Under the pieces are notes generated by a model. The model saw nothing but the letters and a program-made list of their open reading frames with translations. It searched no databases and was not told where the DNA came from. From positions 372,001 to 436,000 of the forward strand of contig NZ_CANNDS010000001.1 of the NCBI RefSeq assembly GCF_947503415.1: a DNA stretch of 64,000 nt, given 5' to 3'. The DNA is from an uncultured Tateyamaria sp. GTDB lineage: Bacteria > Pseudomonadota > Alphaproteobacteria > Rhodobacterales > Rhodobacteraceae. Of the stretch, positions 1-8,878 are shown in pieces. The position numbers and the translations under genes are program-made. Positions within the stretch are counted from its first letter, which is position 1. Each line of letters starts with the position of its first letter.

Positions 1-2224
1 CGAGCGCGTCACGCGCGGCATCACCTTCGGGGGTGCCCTCACCGGGCAAGCTGCGCTGCTGGCGGTTCAACTCGTCGCGCAAGGCCTGCTGGCGGTCGGC
101 AAGCGATCCCTCGCCTTGCCCTTCGGCCTGCTGGTCGCCTTCGCCACCTTCCTGACTGTCGCCCTGTTCGCCCTGACCTTCACCGCCCTGGCTGTGCTGA
201 TCGCCCCGGCCCTGACCACCACTGCGACCCTCGTTGCCCTGGCTTTCACCGGCCTGAGCATCGGGGTTGAACTGTTCCTGCAAGTCACGGAATGCCTGAT
301 CGCTCAGCCCTTGCTGTTCGCGCAACGTCTCTGCCAACCCTTCCATGGCCTGCTCACCCGGGCTTTGGCCATCGCCGCCTTGCCCCTGGGTGACTTGCAT
401 GTTCTCCAGCATCTCCTGCAACTCACGCAGGGCCTGTTCGGCCTCGGCCATGCGGCCCTGTTCCATCAGTTCCTGAATACGGTCCATCATGCGCTGGATG
501 TCGTCCTGCGACATCTGCATCTGATTTTGCGATTGCTGCTGGTTTTGCTGGTTTTCTTCGCCGTTTTCACGGTCCCGCTGCGCCTGCCGAGACAATTGCT
601 GCATATAATCGTCGGTCGCCCGGCGCAGCTCTTGCATCAGCTCTTCGATTTCGGCGGGGCTGGCGCCATCGCGCATTGCCTGTTCCAGCCGTTCGCGGGC
701 GCGGCGCAACCGTTCCAACGCATCCGACAGGTCCCCTTCCTCAATCCCGAGGGCAAGGTCCCACATGTCGCGTGACAGGTCTTCTTGTTGCTCATCCGTC
801 AGACCGTAGCTGGCCAGCGTCTCAAGCCGTTCGATGACACGGCCCAGGCGCAGTTGATCGACCTCGCGGCGGAACACGTCATCAGGGCGATGGGCCACTG
901 CGCGCAGGATCTGGGCCACGCGTCTGCTGTTGTCCTTTGACCAAAGCAGGTCCCGACGCTGTTCGATGATCGACGCGGCCATCGGATCAAAGAAACGCCG
1001 CCCCGGCAGGATCATCTGGACCGGTTCGGTTTCCGATTGCTGCTCAGCCGCATCAAGCGCCGTCATCACAACGGTGACAGGCAAGTTCGCCCATGGATGT
1101 TCTGAGAAGTCTTCGACAAGCGCTTCCTCGAACTCCGTCCGGTCGCCGGTAAAGGGCATGGGCAGGGACACGGTGATTTCCGGGCGCCGTTCGGGTGCAA
1201 TTTCCAGACCGTGGCGGCGATCGACTTCTGTCAGATCAAGCGCGAACCGCGCCTCGCCCGCCTCGACGCCGTAATCGTCGGAGGCCGTGAAGGGGAGCGT
1301 CATCTCGCCCAGCGCTGTCGCTTCGGGGCCGTCCAGCACCGCGATGTTGGGGGCGGCGTCAGGCAAGACTGCGACCGACCATGTGCGACCGCCCGGGCCA
1401 TTTATCGCAATCTCGCCTGATTGAATGACGGTGAAATCCTGTTCGGGATCAGAGGCCGGGGGCACTTCGCCGATCCGGCCAGACACCGTTTCAGCAATGG
1501 TCAACGCGCCCACCTCACCATAAAGCCGCAGCGTGATCAGCGACCCTGCAGGCACTTCCAAGGGTCCTTCGGCAATGTCGTTGAGATAGATGGTGGGCCG
1601 TCCGGTGTAGCGCGGGCTTTCGGCCCAGCCTTCCCACACAGGGCCAGTGGCCAAGCCGTCGCCCGCGCCGGGGGCCATGTCGGCCACCGACCCTACGCGC
1701 CAGATCGAACCGAAAATCAAAGCCACCGCAAAGACCAGTACCGCCACATAGCGCAGCGCATAGGGATCGCGGCGGGCAATGCGCAGGTCTGCCGGCACCG
1801 CTTGGGCCTGTGCCGCCCGTTCGGCCATGCGCGCCTGATGCGCGCGCCAGACGGCGGTCGAGGCTGCATCGCCATCCCCCACGGCCTGTTCATCCATAAG
1901 CGCCTGAATGGGACGACCGGGCAGCGTTTCATCCAGCCGAACCAGCGCCGCATCACGTGTCGGAATGCGGAACCGGCGGAGCGCGTAGATCAATGTGCCC
2001 GCGACCGCCAAGGCCGCCACGACACCCAAGCCCCAGACCAGTTCGACCATCACACTGTCTTGCAGGCCCAGCATCAGCACCGCGAGAACAGCCAGAACAA
2101 CCGTCGCAAGGGGCCAGGTGGCCTGCCAGAACGCCTCTGCAAACATGCCTGCGCGTGTGAGCGCCAGCGGCCAGCGCAATGCTTTCAGCCCACGTCGCAC
2201 GTCATGTCTGGAGAAACTGGCCAT
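1..2224 (-). CDS. DUF4175 / TIGR02302 family membrane protein (3' end off the window)
   Basis: Open minus-strand frame of 741 codons running off the left edge, so the C-terminus is missing. The start is the ATG at 2224-2222 (MASFSRHDVRRG), with AAGGGA about 11 bases upstream. I read membrane segments near residues 37-54, 60-80 and 156-175, then a long periplasmic-looking region, then a glutamine/glutamate/glycine-rich low-complexity part (about residues 550-565 and 645-711) preceding a new charged helical stretch. This order matches the TIGR02302 (DUF4175) family of alphaproteobacteria, whose function is not established. It lies just downstream of lysA on the same strand, 85 bases away. The family call is from recognition of the architecture; no catalytic motif is visible. 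Confidence 0.85.
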   Translation of the reverse strand, partial: MASFSRHDVRRGLKALRWPLALTRAGMFAEAFWQATWPLATVVLAVLAVLMLGLQDSVMVELVWGLGVVAALAVAGTLIYALRRFRIPTRDAALVRLDETLPGRPIQALMDEQAVGDGDAASTAVWRAHQARMAERAAQAQAVPADLRIARRDPYALRYVAVLVFAVALIFGSIWRVGSVADMAPGAGDGLATGPVWEGWAESPRYTGRPTIYLNDIAEGPLEVPAGSLITLRLYGEVGALTIAETVSGRIGEVPPASDPEQDFTVIQSGEIAINGPGGRTWSVAVLPDAAPNIAVLDGPEATALGEMTLPFTASDDYGVEAGEARFALDLTEVDRRHGLEIAPERRPEITVSLPMPFTGDRTEFEEALVEDFSEHPWANLPVTVVMTALDAAEQQSETEPVQMILPGRRFFDPMAASIIEQRRDLLWSKDNSRRVAQILRAVAHRPDDVFRREVDQLRLGRVIERLETLASYGLTDEQQEDLSRDMWDLALGIEEGDLSDALERLRRARERLEQAMRDGASPAEIEELMQELRRATDDYMQQLSRQAQRDRENGEENQQNQQQSQNQMQMSQDDIQRMMDRIQELMEQGRMAEAEQALRELQEMLENMQVTQGQGGDGQSPGEQAMEGLAETLREQQGLSDQAFRDLQEQFNPDAQAGESQGNEGRSGGQGRGDQHSQGGEGQGEQGDSQEGGEGDQQAEGQGEGSLADRQQALRDELNRQQRSLPGEGTPEGDAARDAL

Positions 2225-2309
2225 TCATCGCGTCCCTTGCCGGAGGCTGAGCCACTGCCGGTGGCGCGGCGCACCATAGCGCCTGTACCTTATATAGGCG
2301 CTGAACGGG

Positions 2310-3575
2310 TCAGAGCCACTCCGGGATGGTATCGCGATTTATCATTTCGTCAAAGGTCGGACGTGCGCGGATCACCGCGTATTGATCGCCATTGACGAGA
2401 ACCTCGGGGATCAGGGGCCGCGTGTTGTATTCGCTGCTCATCACTGCGCCATAGGCTCCGGCCGAGCGGAACGCGACAAGGTCCCCGGCGGCAAGCGGCG
2501 GCATCATGCGCTGTTTGGCAAAGGTATCCCCGGATTCGCAGACCGGGCCCACGATATCGTAAGGTGCCTGTTCCGTGCCCGGTGCGGGTTCGATCACCGG
2601 AACGATGTCGTGGTGTGCTTCGTACATGGCGGGCCGGATCAGGTCGTTCATGGCCCCGTCGAGGATCAGGAAATCGCGTCCCTCGCCCGACTTCACATAG
2701 ATCACTTCAGACACCATGAGCCCGGCATTGCCTGAAATGAGGCGACCGGGCTCGATCTCGATCTCGCAGCCCAGATGGCCGACGGTGCGCTTGATCAGCG
2801 CGCCATAGTCGGTGGGCAGCGGGGGCGCTTCGTTCGAGCGGGCGTAGGGGATGCCAAGGCCACCGCCCAGATCGAGGCGGCGAATGTCGTGGCCATCTTC
2901 GCGCAGTTGCACGGTCAGTTCGGCCACTTTCTGGTAGGCCAGTTCGAACGGGGCAAGGTCCGTCAATTGGCTGCCGATATGCACGTCGATGCCGATGACT
3001 TCGATATGATCCATGGCACCCGCCATGGCATAGACCTCGCGCGCGCGGGCGATCGGAATGCCGAACTTGTTTTCGGATTTCCCGGTCGCGATCTTGGCGT
3101 GGGTCTTGGCATCCACATCCGGGTTCACGCGGATGGTAATTGGGGCACGCGCGCCCACCTCGCCCGCGACACGGTTCAGCACCTCCATCTCCGGCTCGGA
3201 TTCCACGTTGAACTGGCGGATACCGCCGTTCAGCGCCATGCGAATTTCATCTGCGGTCTTGCCGACGCCCGAGAACACGATCTTTTCGCCGGGCACGCCT
3301 GCGGCCTTGGCCCGCGCGTATTCGCCGCCCGACACCACGTCCATGCCTGCGCCCGCTTGGGCCAGCGTCTTGAGGATCGCCTGATTGCTGGCCGCCTTCA
3401 TCGCGTAGCAGACCAGATGGTCCATACCGTCGAGTGCATCGTCAAACAGCGTGAAGTGGCGCAGCAGCGTGGCCGTGGAATAAACATAGAACGGCGTGCC
3501 CACGGTGGCGGCAATGTCAGCCACCGGGACGTCCTCGGCGTGCAGAACGCCATCGCGGTACAGAAAATGATCCAT
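2310..3575 (-). CDS. lysA: Diaminopimelate decarboxylase
   Basis: 421 residues, the usual length for LysA, which converts meso-diaminopimelate to L-lysine with pyridoxal phosphate in the cytoplasm. The PLP lysine sits in YAMKAASN (K60), HIGSQ follows in the alpha/beta barrel, and the C-terminal beta domain carries the cysteine of the CESGD motif that completes the active site across the dimer. The glycine-rich GGGLGIPY phosphate-binding loop is present. It begins MDHFLYRDGVLHAEDVP, a typical alphaproteobacterial LysA N-terminus. It is followed downstream by the DUF4175 gene and preceded by a DUF2834 gene and argH on the same strand, a lys/arg arrangement common in Rhodobacterales. Function is certain at family level. 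Confidence 0.97.
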   Translation of the reverse strand: MDHFLYRDGVLHAEDVPVADIAATVGTPFYVYSTATLLRHFTLFDDALDGMDHLVCYAMKAASNQAILKTLAQAGAGMDVVSGGEYARAKAAGVPGEKIVFSGVGKTADEIRMALNGGIRQFNVESEPEMEVLNRVAGEVGARAPITIRVNPDVDAKTHAKIATGKSENKFGIPIARAREVYAMAGAMDHIEVIGIDVHIGSQLTDLAPFELAYQKVAELTVQLREDGHDIRRLDLGGGLGIPYARSNEAPPLPTDYGALIKRTVGHLGCEIEIEPGRLISGNAGLMVSEVIYVKSGEGRDFLILDGAMNDLIRPAMYEAHHDIVPVIEPAPGTEQAPYDIVGPVCESGDTFAKQRMMPPLAAGDLVAFRSAGAYGAVMSSEYNTRPLIPEVLVNGDQYAVIRARPTFDEMINRDTIPEWL

Positions 3576-3612
3576 GACAAGCGCCTTTAGCGGTGCTGCG
3601 CGTCAGGATCAA

Positions 3613-3930
3613 TCAGGTGACGGGGCGGGACCGTAAAAACAGGTACAAAGGCAGGCCGCAGCTGACGCCGATGCAGAATGTTGCAGGAATGGCGATCAGC
3701 GCGGACCAGTTCTGGCGCACTGAGACTTCGGAGATGATCCAGATCGTCAGCGCCAGCGCCGCAATGGTCAGGTCCCAGACCAGACCGCTGGTGGCCGTGT
3801 TCACATGCCACGCATCCACCATCGCCATGATGTCCCAGGTGTTGGCCTGAAACCAGCTGATGAAATAGTACATCGGATGGATGGCCCCCCAGATGGCAAG
3901 GCCAAGATAGATCATGCGCACCGGAGCCAT
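3613..3930 (-). CDS. DUF2834 family small membrane protein
   Basis: 105 residues with three hydrophobic segments (about 4-24, 46-66 and 77-97) and a basic C-terminus (LRSRPVT), so a small inner-membrane protein. The short loop with WFQANTWDI between segments one and two and the overall size fit the DUF2834 family, which has no known function. It lies between the small lipoprotein gene (3 bases upstream) and lysA (37 bases downstream), all on the minus strand, so it is probably cotranscribed with argH and lysA. Nothing in the sequence points to a substrate. Family assignment is from memory of its composition and length and is moderately secure. Confidence 0.7.
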   Translation of the reverse strand: MAPVRMIYLGLAIWGAIHPMYYFISWFQANTWDIMAMVDAWHVNTATSGLVWDLTIAALALTIWIISEVSVRQNWSALIAIPATFCIGVSCGLPLYLFLRSRPVT

Positions 3931-3933
3931 GGA

Positions 3934-4110
3934 TCAGAACAGGCTCACACCGACGGCCAGCGGTCCACGGCTGACACCCACCGTGCCCCCCGCGTGCACA
4001 CCGCCAGACCCGATCCCGATGCTCACACCGCCATGGGGTTGCACCGGCTCACCATCAGCACCGCAGGCGGCCAGAGCCATCAGCGACAAGACACAAATGA
4101 TACGGATCAT
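3934..4110 (-). CDS. Small glycine-rich lipoprotein
   Basis: 58 residues starting at ATG 4110-4108, which overlaps the argH stop as ATGA, so the two are translationally coupled. A short signal peptide ends in the lipobox LAAC with the lipidated cysteine at residue 16. The mature part of about 43 residues is glycine and valine rich with alternating small residues ([11 protein letters not shown]), with no recognisable domain. An in-frame codon six residues further upstream (4128) would put charged residues before the signal peptide and is less likely. In Roseobacters a tiny lipoprotein gene after argH is common, often overlooked. Role unknown. Confidence 0.7.
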   Translation of the reverse strand: MIRIICVLSLMALAACGADGEPVQPHGGVSIGIGSGGVHAGGTVGVSRGPLAVGVSLF

Positions 4111-5498
4111 GCGATCACCTCTCTCCACCGGGCGACCTGCGCGCGCACCTGGGTTGGCGCAGTGCCGCCATAACTTGTACGCGATGCGACGGAATTTTCC
4201 ACGGTCAAAACGTCAAACACGCCTTCGGTGATGCCCTCATGGGCGGTTTTCATCTGATCCAGCGACAGATCGGGCAGATCGCAACCCTCGGTTTCGGCCA
4301 GCGCAACGAGGCTGCCGGTGATGTGATGCGCATCGCGGAAAGGCAAGCCCAGCACCCGCACCAGCCAGTCCGCCAGGTCAGTTGCAGTGGAAAAGCCAGA
4401 CCCCGCCGCAGCGGCAAGGCTCTCGCGGTTGGCGGTCATGTCGCGCACCATCCCGTCCATGGCCGCCAGCGCCAGCATCCAGTTGTCAGCCGCATCAAAG
4501 ACCTGTTCCTTGTCTTCCTGCATGTCCTTGGAATAGGCCAACGGCAGCCCCTTCATCACCATCATGAGCGCGGTGTTGGCACCATAAATCCGGCCCACCT
4601 TGGCGCGGATCAACTCTGCCGCGTCGGGGTTTTTCTTTTGCGGCATGATGGACGATCCGGTCGAAAAGCGATCCGACAAGGTGACAAAGCGGAACTGGGC
4701 CGAGGACCAGATCACCAGCTCTTCCGCGAAGCGGCTCAGGTGCATGGCGCAGATGCTGGCTGTGCTCAGAAACTCCAGCGCAAAGTCGCGGTCACTCACG
4801 GCATCGAGCGAGTTGGCGGACGGACGGTCAAACCCCAGCGCCCCTGCCGTCATCTGACGGTCAATGGGGAAAGACGTGCCTGCCAGCGCGGCAGCGCCAA
4901 GTGGGCTTTCGTTCATCCGGGACCGGGCATCTCGTACTCGGGAAAGGTCGCGCCCGAACATCTCGACATAAGCCATCATGTGGTGGCCCCATGTGACAGG
5001 CTGCGCGGTTTGCAAATGGGTGAAGCCGGGCATGACCCAATCGGCGCCCGCCTCTGCCTGATCCAACAGGGCTGCGATCAGGGACAACAGCGCGCCTTCA
5101 GCGGCATCGAATTGGTCGCGGACCCACAGTTTGAAATCGGTCGCCACCTGATCATTGCGCGACCGGCCAGTGTGCAAGCGCCCTGCCGGCTCGCCAATCA
5201 GGTCCTTCAACCGCGCCTCCACATTCATGTGGATGTCTTCAAGGGCGGTCGAAAACGCGAACGTCCCGCCCTCGATTTCTGACAAGACCGTGAGAAGCCC
5301 TTCCCGGATCGCCTCAACGTCCTTATCGTCCAGAATGCCGGTGGCGCCCAACATGGCGGCATGGGCACGCGAGCCTGCGATGTCCTGGGACGCCATGCGC
5401 TGGTCAAATCCGATCGAGGCATTAATTGCCTCCATGATCGCATCTGGCCCTGCCGCAAAACGGCCACCCCACATTGCATTCGCGGTTTTGTCGGACAT
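4107..5498 (-). CDS. argH: Argininosuccinate lyase
   Basis: 463 residues, standard for ArgH, the last step of arginine synthesis: argininosuccinate to arginine and fumarate, as a cytoplasmic tetramer. The fumarase/aspartase superfamily signature [12 protein letters not shown] is intact, as are [12 protein letters not shown] and the [13 protein letters not shown] segment that holds the catalytic histidine. I chose the ATG at 5498 ([14 protein letters not shown]) because AAGGTGG lies at correct spacing and the family starts there; the frame stays open for 49 more codons into the divergent gene but those residues are not ArgH-like. Only 21 bases separate this start from the divergent thioredoxin start. 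The stop overlaps the lipoprotein start. Confidence 0.97.
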   Translation of the reverse strand: MSDKTANAMWGGRFAAGPDAIMEAINASIGFDQRMASQDIAGSRAHAAMLGATGILDDKDVEAIREGLLTVLSEIEGGTFAFSTALEDIHMNVEARLKDLIGEPAGRLHTGRSRNDQVATDFKLWVRDQFDAAEGALLSLIAALLDQAEAGADWVMPGFTHLQTAQPVTWGHHMMAYVEMFGRDLSRVRDARSRMNESPLGAAALAGTSFPIDRQMTAGALGFDRPSANSLDAVSDRDFALEFLSTASICAMHLSRFAEELVIWSSAQFRFVTLSDRFSTGSSIMPQKKNPDAAELIRAKVGRIYGANTALMMVMKGLPLAYSKDMQEDKEQVFDAADNWMLALAAMDGMVRDMTANRESLAAAAGSGFSTATDLADWLVRVLGLPFRDAHHITGSLVALAETEGCDLPDLSLDQMKTAHEGITEGVFDVLTVENSVASRTSYGGTAPTQVRAQVARWREVIA

Positions 5499-5519
5499 GA
5501 ACGTGCCACCTTGAGGAAT

Positions 5520-6089
5520 ATGATGAATAAGCTTGTTACCGCAGCCCTCTACATGGCCCTGAGCGTGGGCGCAATTCCCGGGCATGCCGACACGGACGCT
5601 GCCGCCGCCCTGCGCGACGGCGACATGAAAAAGCTGATTTTCCACGGCACGCCCGAAGCCGTGTCAAAACAAGCCTTTGATCTGGCCGATGGCGCGGGCG
5701 AAGGCACATTGGCCGATTACGAAGGCAAGCATATTCTGGTGAACTTTTGGGCCACGTGGTGCGCCCCCTGCCGGCACGAAATGCCGATGCTGTCCGAATT
5801 GCAGACCCAGTTCGGCGGCGATGATTTCGAAGTTGTGACCATCGCAACGGGCCGCAACAACCCGGCCGCCATCGTGAAGTTTCTGGAAGAGATCGACGCC
5901 ACCAACCTGCCCCGCCATCAGGACCCCAAACAGAAGCTGGCCGCCCAAATGGGCATCTTTGGCCTGCCCATAACCGTGATAATCGACCCCGAAGGCCGCG
6001 AGATTGCGCGCCTGCGTGGCGATGCGGACTGGTCGTCGGACAGTGCAAAAGCAATCATTGCGAAGCTGATAGCGGACGAAAGCAGTTAG
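5520..6089 (+). CDS. TlpA-like periplasmic thioredoxin (disulfide reductase family)
   Basis: 189 residues with an N-terminal signal peptide or anchor (about 1-23) and a thioredoxin fold. The redox motif is [11 protein letters not shown] with C81 and C84, and the cis-proline loop is FGLPITVII. This is the TlpA/ResA pattern: membrane-linked or periplasmic thiol reductases that keep cysteines of cytochrome c, cytochrome oxidase or other exported proteins reduced. Two adjacent ATGs (5520 and 5523) follow GAGGA at 5513-5517; the second has slightly better spacing. It diverges from argH with almost no spacer, a pairing seen widely in Rhodobacterales. The natural substrate cannot be told from the sequence. 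Confidence 0.9.
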   Translation: MMNKLVTAALYMALSVGAIPGHADTDAAAALRDGDMKKLIFHGTPEAVSKQAFDLADGAGEGTLADYEGKHILVNFWATWCAPCRHEMPMLSELQTQFGGDDFEVVTIATGRNNPAAIVKFLEEIDATNLPRHQDPKQKLAAQMGIFGLPITVIIDPEGREIARLRGDADWSSDSAKAIIAKLIADESS

Positions 6090-6150
6090 GCAGCAGCAGA
6101 AGCGGCGCTCACCCCGCGCACGTAAGATTAACACTTATTAACAAAGAGTT

Positions 6151-6172
6151 GCGGTTACCATTTGGTAACCGC
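6151..6172. promoter_or_regulatory. Perfect inverted repeat in the 171-bp gap after the thioredoxin gene
   Basis: Nine-base arms GCGGTTACC and GGTAACCGC around a 4-base ATTT centre, following an AT-rich stretch with TTAACAC and TTATTAAC. No T-run follows on plus. It could be an operator for the gene at 6261 or a weak terminator for the gene ending at 6089. Confidence 0.4.
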
Positions 6173-6260
6173 CTCCAGCCTCCTGCCCCAAGCTGACGCA
6201 ACGCCACGCTTGACCCTGTGCCGCTCTCACCGCTGAACTGCGGACAGGGAGGATCAGGCC

Positions 6261-6650
6261 GTGCCCTTGCACATCCTGTTGATTTTGGTTGTCGGTGGTA
6301 TCGCGGGCATTGCCCTTGCGCTGCACCTGCTTGGCTTGTCAAAGGCCTCGCCCTTCACAACCCAAACGGCCCATGCGGCATGGCTGCGCGCTCATCCGGA
6401 TGACGCGATCAAAGACCTCCAGATCACCCAAGACGGACGCACGGCGCGTATCACCTCGGGGCACGGCAACGGCATTATATGGCAGATGGGGGCAGACACC
6501 TGTGCCCGCCGCCTGAGCGGTGCGGAGAGATTGCAGACCAAGGGCACCAAAACCATTCTGCACCTCAACGACTATGCTGCACCCAAGGTGCGGCTCACTC
6601 TGAGTGCGGACGAGCAACAAGACTGGCAAAACTGGATCACTCAAACATGA
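6261..6650 (+). CDS. Hypothetical membrane-anchored protein upstream of sterol desaturase
   Basis: 129 residues: one N-terminal hydrophobic segment (about 3-24, rich in I, L, V, G, A) followed by a soluble part of about 100 residues with no motif I recognise. The soluble part has alternating strands (LQITQDGRTARITS, GIIWQMGADTCARRL, KVRLTLSADEQQDW), suggesting a small beta-rich domain facing the periplasm. GGGAGGATC ends about 8 bases before the ATG, supporting this start. Its stop TGA overlaps the ATG of the next gene, so it is coupled to the sterol-desaturase-family gene and may act with it. No function is assigned. Confidence 0.7.
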   Translation: MPLHILLILVVGGIAGIALALHLLGLSKASPFTTQTAHAAWLRAHPDDAIKDLQITQDGRTARITSGHGNGIIWQMGADTCARRLSGAERLQTKGTKTILHLNDYAAPKVRLTLSADEQQDWQNWITQT

Positions 6651-7576
6651 TGGCCGACCTCACCTATCCAGACGTCGTGCAACTCGCCGTGCCGTTCTTC
6701 ATCGCGGCCATCGCCATCGAACTGGCATGGATCGTGATCAAGGGCCGCGGTGGGCGGTACGAGACGCGCGATGCCGTCACCTCCCTGATCATGGGTGCGG
6801 GCAATGTGGCCTCCGGGATCCTTCTGGGCTTCATCGCGTGGGGCTTCTTCATGTGGCTGTGGGCCCTGACACCGCTCGATCTGGGCACAAGCGTATGGAT
6901 TGTCCTGCTTTGCTTTGTCCTCGACGATTTGCGATACTACTGGGTCCACCGGTTCGGGCACCGCATCCGCTGGGTCTGGGCCAGCCACGTGAACCACCAC
7001 TCATCCCAGCACTACAACCTGACCACCGCCTTGCGTCAGACCTGGACAGGCACGTTCACCTTCATGATGGTCGTGCGCGCACCCCTGATCCTGCTGGGCT
7101 TTCACCCGGCCATGGTGCTGTTCGTCGGCGGGCTGAACCTGATCTACCAATTCTGGATCCATACCGAAGCCATCGGCAAGCTGCCCCGCTGGGTCGAGGC
7201 CATCATGAACACGCCCAGCCACCACCGGGTGCATCACGGCCGCAATGCGCGCTATCTCGACGCAAACTATGCGGGCGTCTTCATCATCTGGGACAAGATG
7301 TTCGGCACCTTCGTACCCGAACTCGACAGCGAAAAGCCGGACTACGGGCTGGTCCAAAATCTGGGCACATTCAATCCGGTCCGCGTGGCCTTCCATGAAT
7401 GGGTCGGCATCTGGAAAGACGTCACGGCAAAGGGTCTGACACTCAGACAGCGCATATTATATGCCATCGCCCCACCGGGTTGGAGCCATGACGGATCACG
7501 AGAGACATCCGAACAGATCAAGGCCAGGCACCTTGCCCGCACCCCCGGGGACACGGGCACCACCGGCTTCACCTAG
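6647..7576 (+). CDS. Sterol desaturase / fatty acid hydroxylase superfamily protein
   Basis: 309 residues, an integral membrane di-iron hydroxylase of the family that includes C-5 sterol desaturase, C-4 methyl oxidase and alkylglycerol monooxygenase. The three histidine clusters are intact: HRFGH (H101, H105), HVNHHSSQH (H114-H122) and HHRVHH near residue 200. Four or so hydrophobic segments surround them. The ATG at 6647 overlaps the preceding stop; a second ATG follows directly. Bacteria with this gene usually do not make sterols, so a lipid, carotenoid or hopanoid-like substrate is plausible, but the sequence does not say which. It ends with a charged tail after about residue 270. Confidence 0.9.
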   Translation: MMADLTYPDVVQLAVPFFIAAIAIELAWIVIKGRGGRYETRDAVTSLIMGAGNVASGILLGFIAWGFFMWLWALTPLDLGTSVWIVLLCFVLDDLRYYWVHRFGHRIRWVWASHVNHHSSQHYNLTTALRQTWTGTFTFMMVVRAPLILLGFHPAMVLFVGGLNLIYQFWIHTEAIGKLPRWVEAIMNTPSHHRVHHGRNARYLDANYAGVFIIWDKMFGTFVPELDSEKPDYGLVQNLGTFNPVRVAFHEWVGIWKDVTAKGLTLRQRILYAIAPPGWSHDGSRETSEQIKARHLARTPGDTGTTGFT

Positions 7577-7611
7577 CGTCTTTCTTTCGGCCAGAAATAT
7601 CCCGGGGGTTT

Positions 7612-7626
7612 GGGGGCAGAGCCCCC
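7612..7626. repeat. Rhodobacterales-type intergenic hairpin (GGGGGC-AGA-GCCCCC)
   Basis: Six-base perfect stem with a 3-base AGA loop, preceded at 7597 by AATATCCCGGGGGTTTG. This pattern (an AATATCC/CCCGGGGG lead followed by a G-run/C-run hairpin) is a widely scattered intergenic element in Rhodobacteraceae and probably ends transcription of the convergent genes on both sides (stops at 7576 and 7659). Confidence 0.6.
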
Positions 7627-7658
7627 TTGGAAAATAGCGTCGCGCAGCGTCCTTTGGA

Positions 7659-8723
7659 TTACGCTGCGTGGTTCAGGATCGCGGCCTCGCTCGCACTGAG
7701 GTTGCGGCGGGCATAGCTGCCATAGGTGTGCGGATCGTGTTCGAGGTTGGGCATCGCCGACACCAGCCGCGACCGATCTTCATCGTTCAACATGGACAGG
7801 GCGGTGTTGGCCGGGTGGAAGCTTTCCGTCTCGACCCCGTTGGCGCGCAGCACTTCGTGCCGAGGCAACAGCAGGTGGACGTAAGTGACCTCACGCGCCT
7901 TCAGATCCACGGTGATGGTCGAGCCGTTGATCAAATCCTTGGCGGCCACCAACACTTCCGGCGTGTTAAAAAGATCGCGAGCAACATCGCCTTTGACCAG
8001 CATCCGATGTTCGGGCGACACCAGCAATTCCTGATCCGGCCTCTCTACGCCAAGGGCCCCGGTCGCGATACGGATAGGGCGCAGGCGGGGCATCGCAAAA
8101 AGGCGGGCGCCCGTCATGCGACGGCTGCCCGTCCACAGGATTTCCTGTGCACCGTTGTCCTGCGTCTGCACCTTGTCACCCTCACGCAGATCTTCGATGC
8201 GGCGCGGGCCGTCCGGTGTGTCGATACATGTTCCGGGTGTAAAGCAAATCACGCCGCCCGACCCGTCCGGGGTCGGATCACCCTGGGCCGTGTTGATCGT
8301 GTGATGCACCACCCACAGGTCCGTCTTGCGCGGCGGAATATCATCAAGAAACATCAAAAGCGGAGGCGCTCCGCGCCCTACTTCAATCACTGTGACAGTG
8401 TAACTCTTGGCACCGTCGGTGACCACGAAACTGCTGTCCGTCATCAGGGGATCGGCATCCGCCGGGTCTGATATCAGTGGCTTGTTGTCGATGGCCGCAC
8501 CCACCAGGCGGTGAACCATCCGTGCCGCTTTGCGGCGAATTGCGTCTTCTCCGTTTGCCCTGTCCAAGCGCAATACATCTTGTGGTCCGTCCACACGAAC
8601 AGCGTCCCCACGCCAAGCCCAAGCAGCACCCACCGCCAATGACGGCAAAGGTGCGGCCTCAAGACCGTCCACTTCAGTTTGCGACCAGGAGATGACAAAC
8701 GTGCCTCGAAAGCCCGTTTCCAT
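7659..8723 (-). CDS. Stand-alone Hint-domain protein (Hint_2 type)
   Basis: 354 residues. Residues from about 158 form a Hedgehog/intein fold of the Hint_2 type common in Rhodobacterales: it starts GVICFTPGTCIDTPDGPRRIEDL with the self-processing cysteine at C160, and contains the SPEHRML block B-like histidine motif. The first 157 residues include a beta-rich part with no known domain. There is no C-terminal extein beyond about 50 residues, so any reaction would be N-terminal cleavage rather than splicing. No signal peptide is obvious. Such proteins often accompany type I secreted calcium-binding proteins, but none is next to it here. Biological role unknown. Confidence 0.85.
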   Translation of the reverse strand: METGFRGTFVISWSQTEVDGLEAAPLPSLAVGAAWAWRGDAVRVDGPQDVLRLDRANGEDAIRRKAARMVHRLVGAAIDNKPLISDPADADPLMTDSSFVVTDGAKSYTVTVIEVGRGAPPLLMFLDDIPPRKTDLWVVHHTINTAQGDPTPDGSGGVICFTPGTCIDTPDGPRRIEDLREGDKVQTQDNGAQEILWTGSRRMTGARLFAMPRLRPIRIATGALGVERPDQELLVSPEHRMLVKGDVARDLFNTPEVLVAAKDLINGSTITVDLKAREVTYVHLLLPRHEVLRANGVETESFHPANTALSMLNDEDRSRLVSAMPNLEHDPHTYGSYARRNLSASEAAILNHAA

Positions 8724-8878
8724 TGCCTGTATGCCTGCCTTGTCTTTTTTTTATTGATCTGAGGTTAACAAAGCGGATTCTGTCTGTGAAGTCCGGTTTT
8801 GTGACATATTCCAGTGTGTTGCGCGATAAACATCATGTTGCCGGTCAATTCGCTTGACCTGACCCGTTTCAACGTAAG

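Noticed and set aside
6129-6143. CtrA-like box TTAA-N6-TTAAC upstream of the gene at 6261
   Set aside because: The spacing is 6 bases, not the 7 of the CtrA site, and no second box lies nearby; AT-rich promoter sequence explains it.
8724-8878. Gene in the gap between the Hint and LpxR-like genes
   Set aside because: Only short shadow frames; AT-rich tract (TTTTTTTATTGATC) is the likely Hint promoter region.
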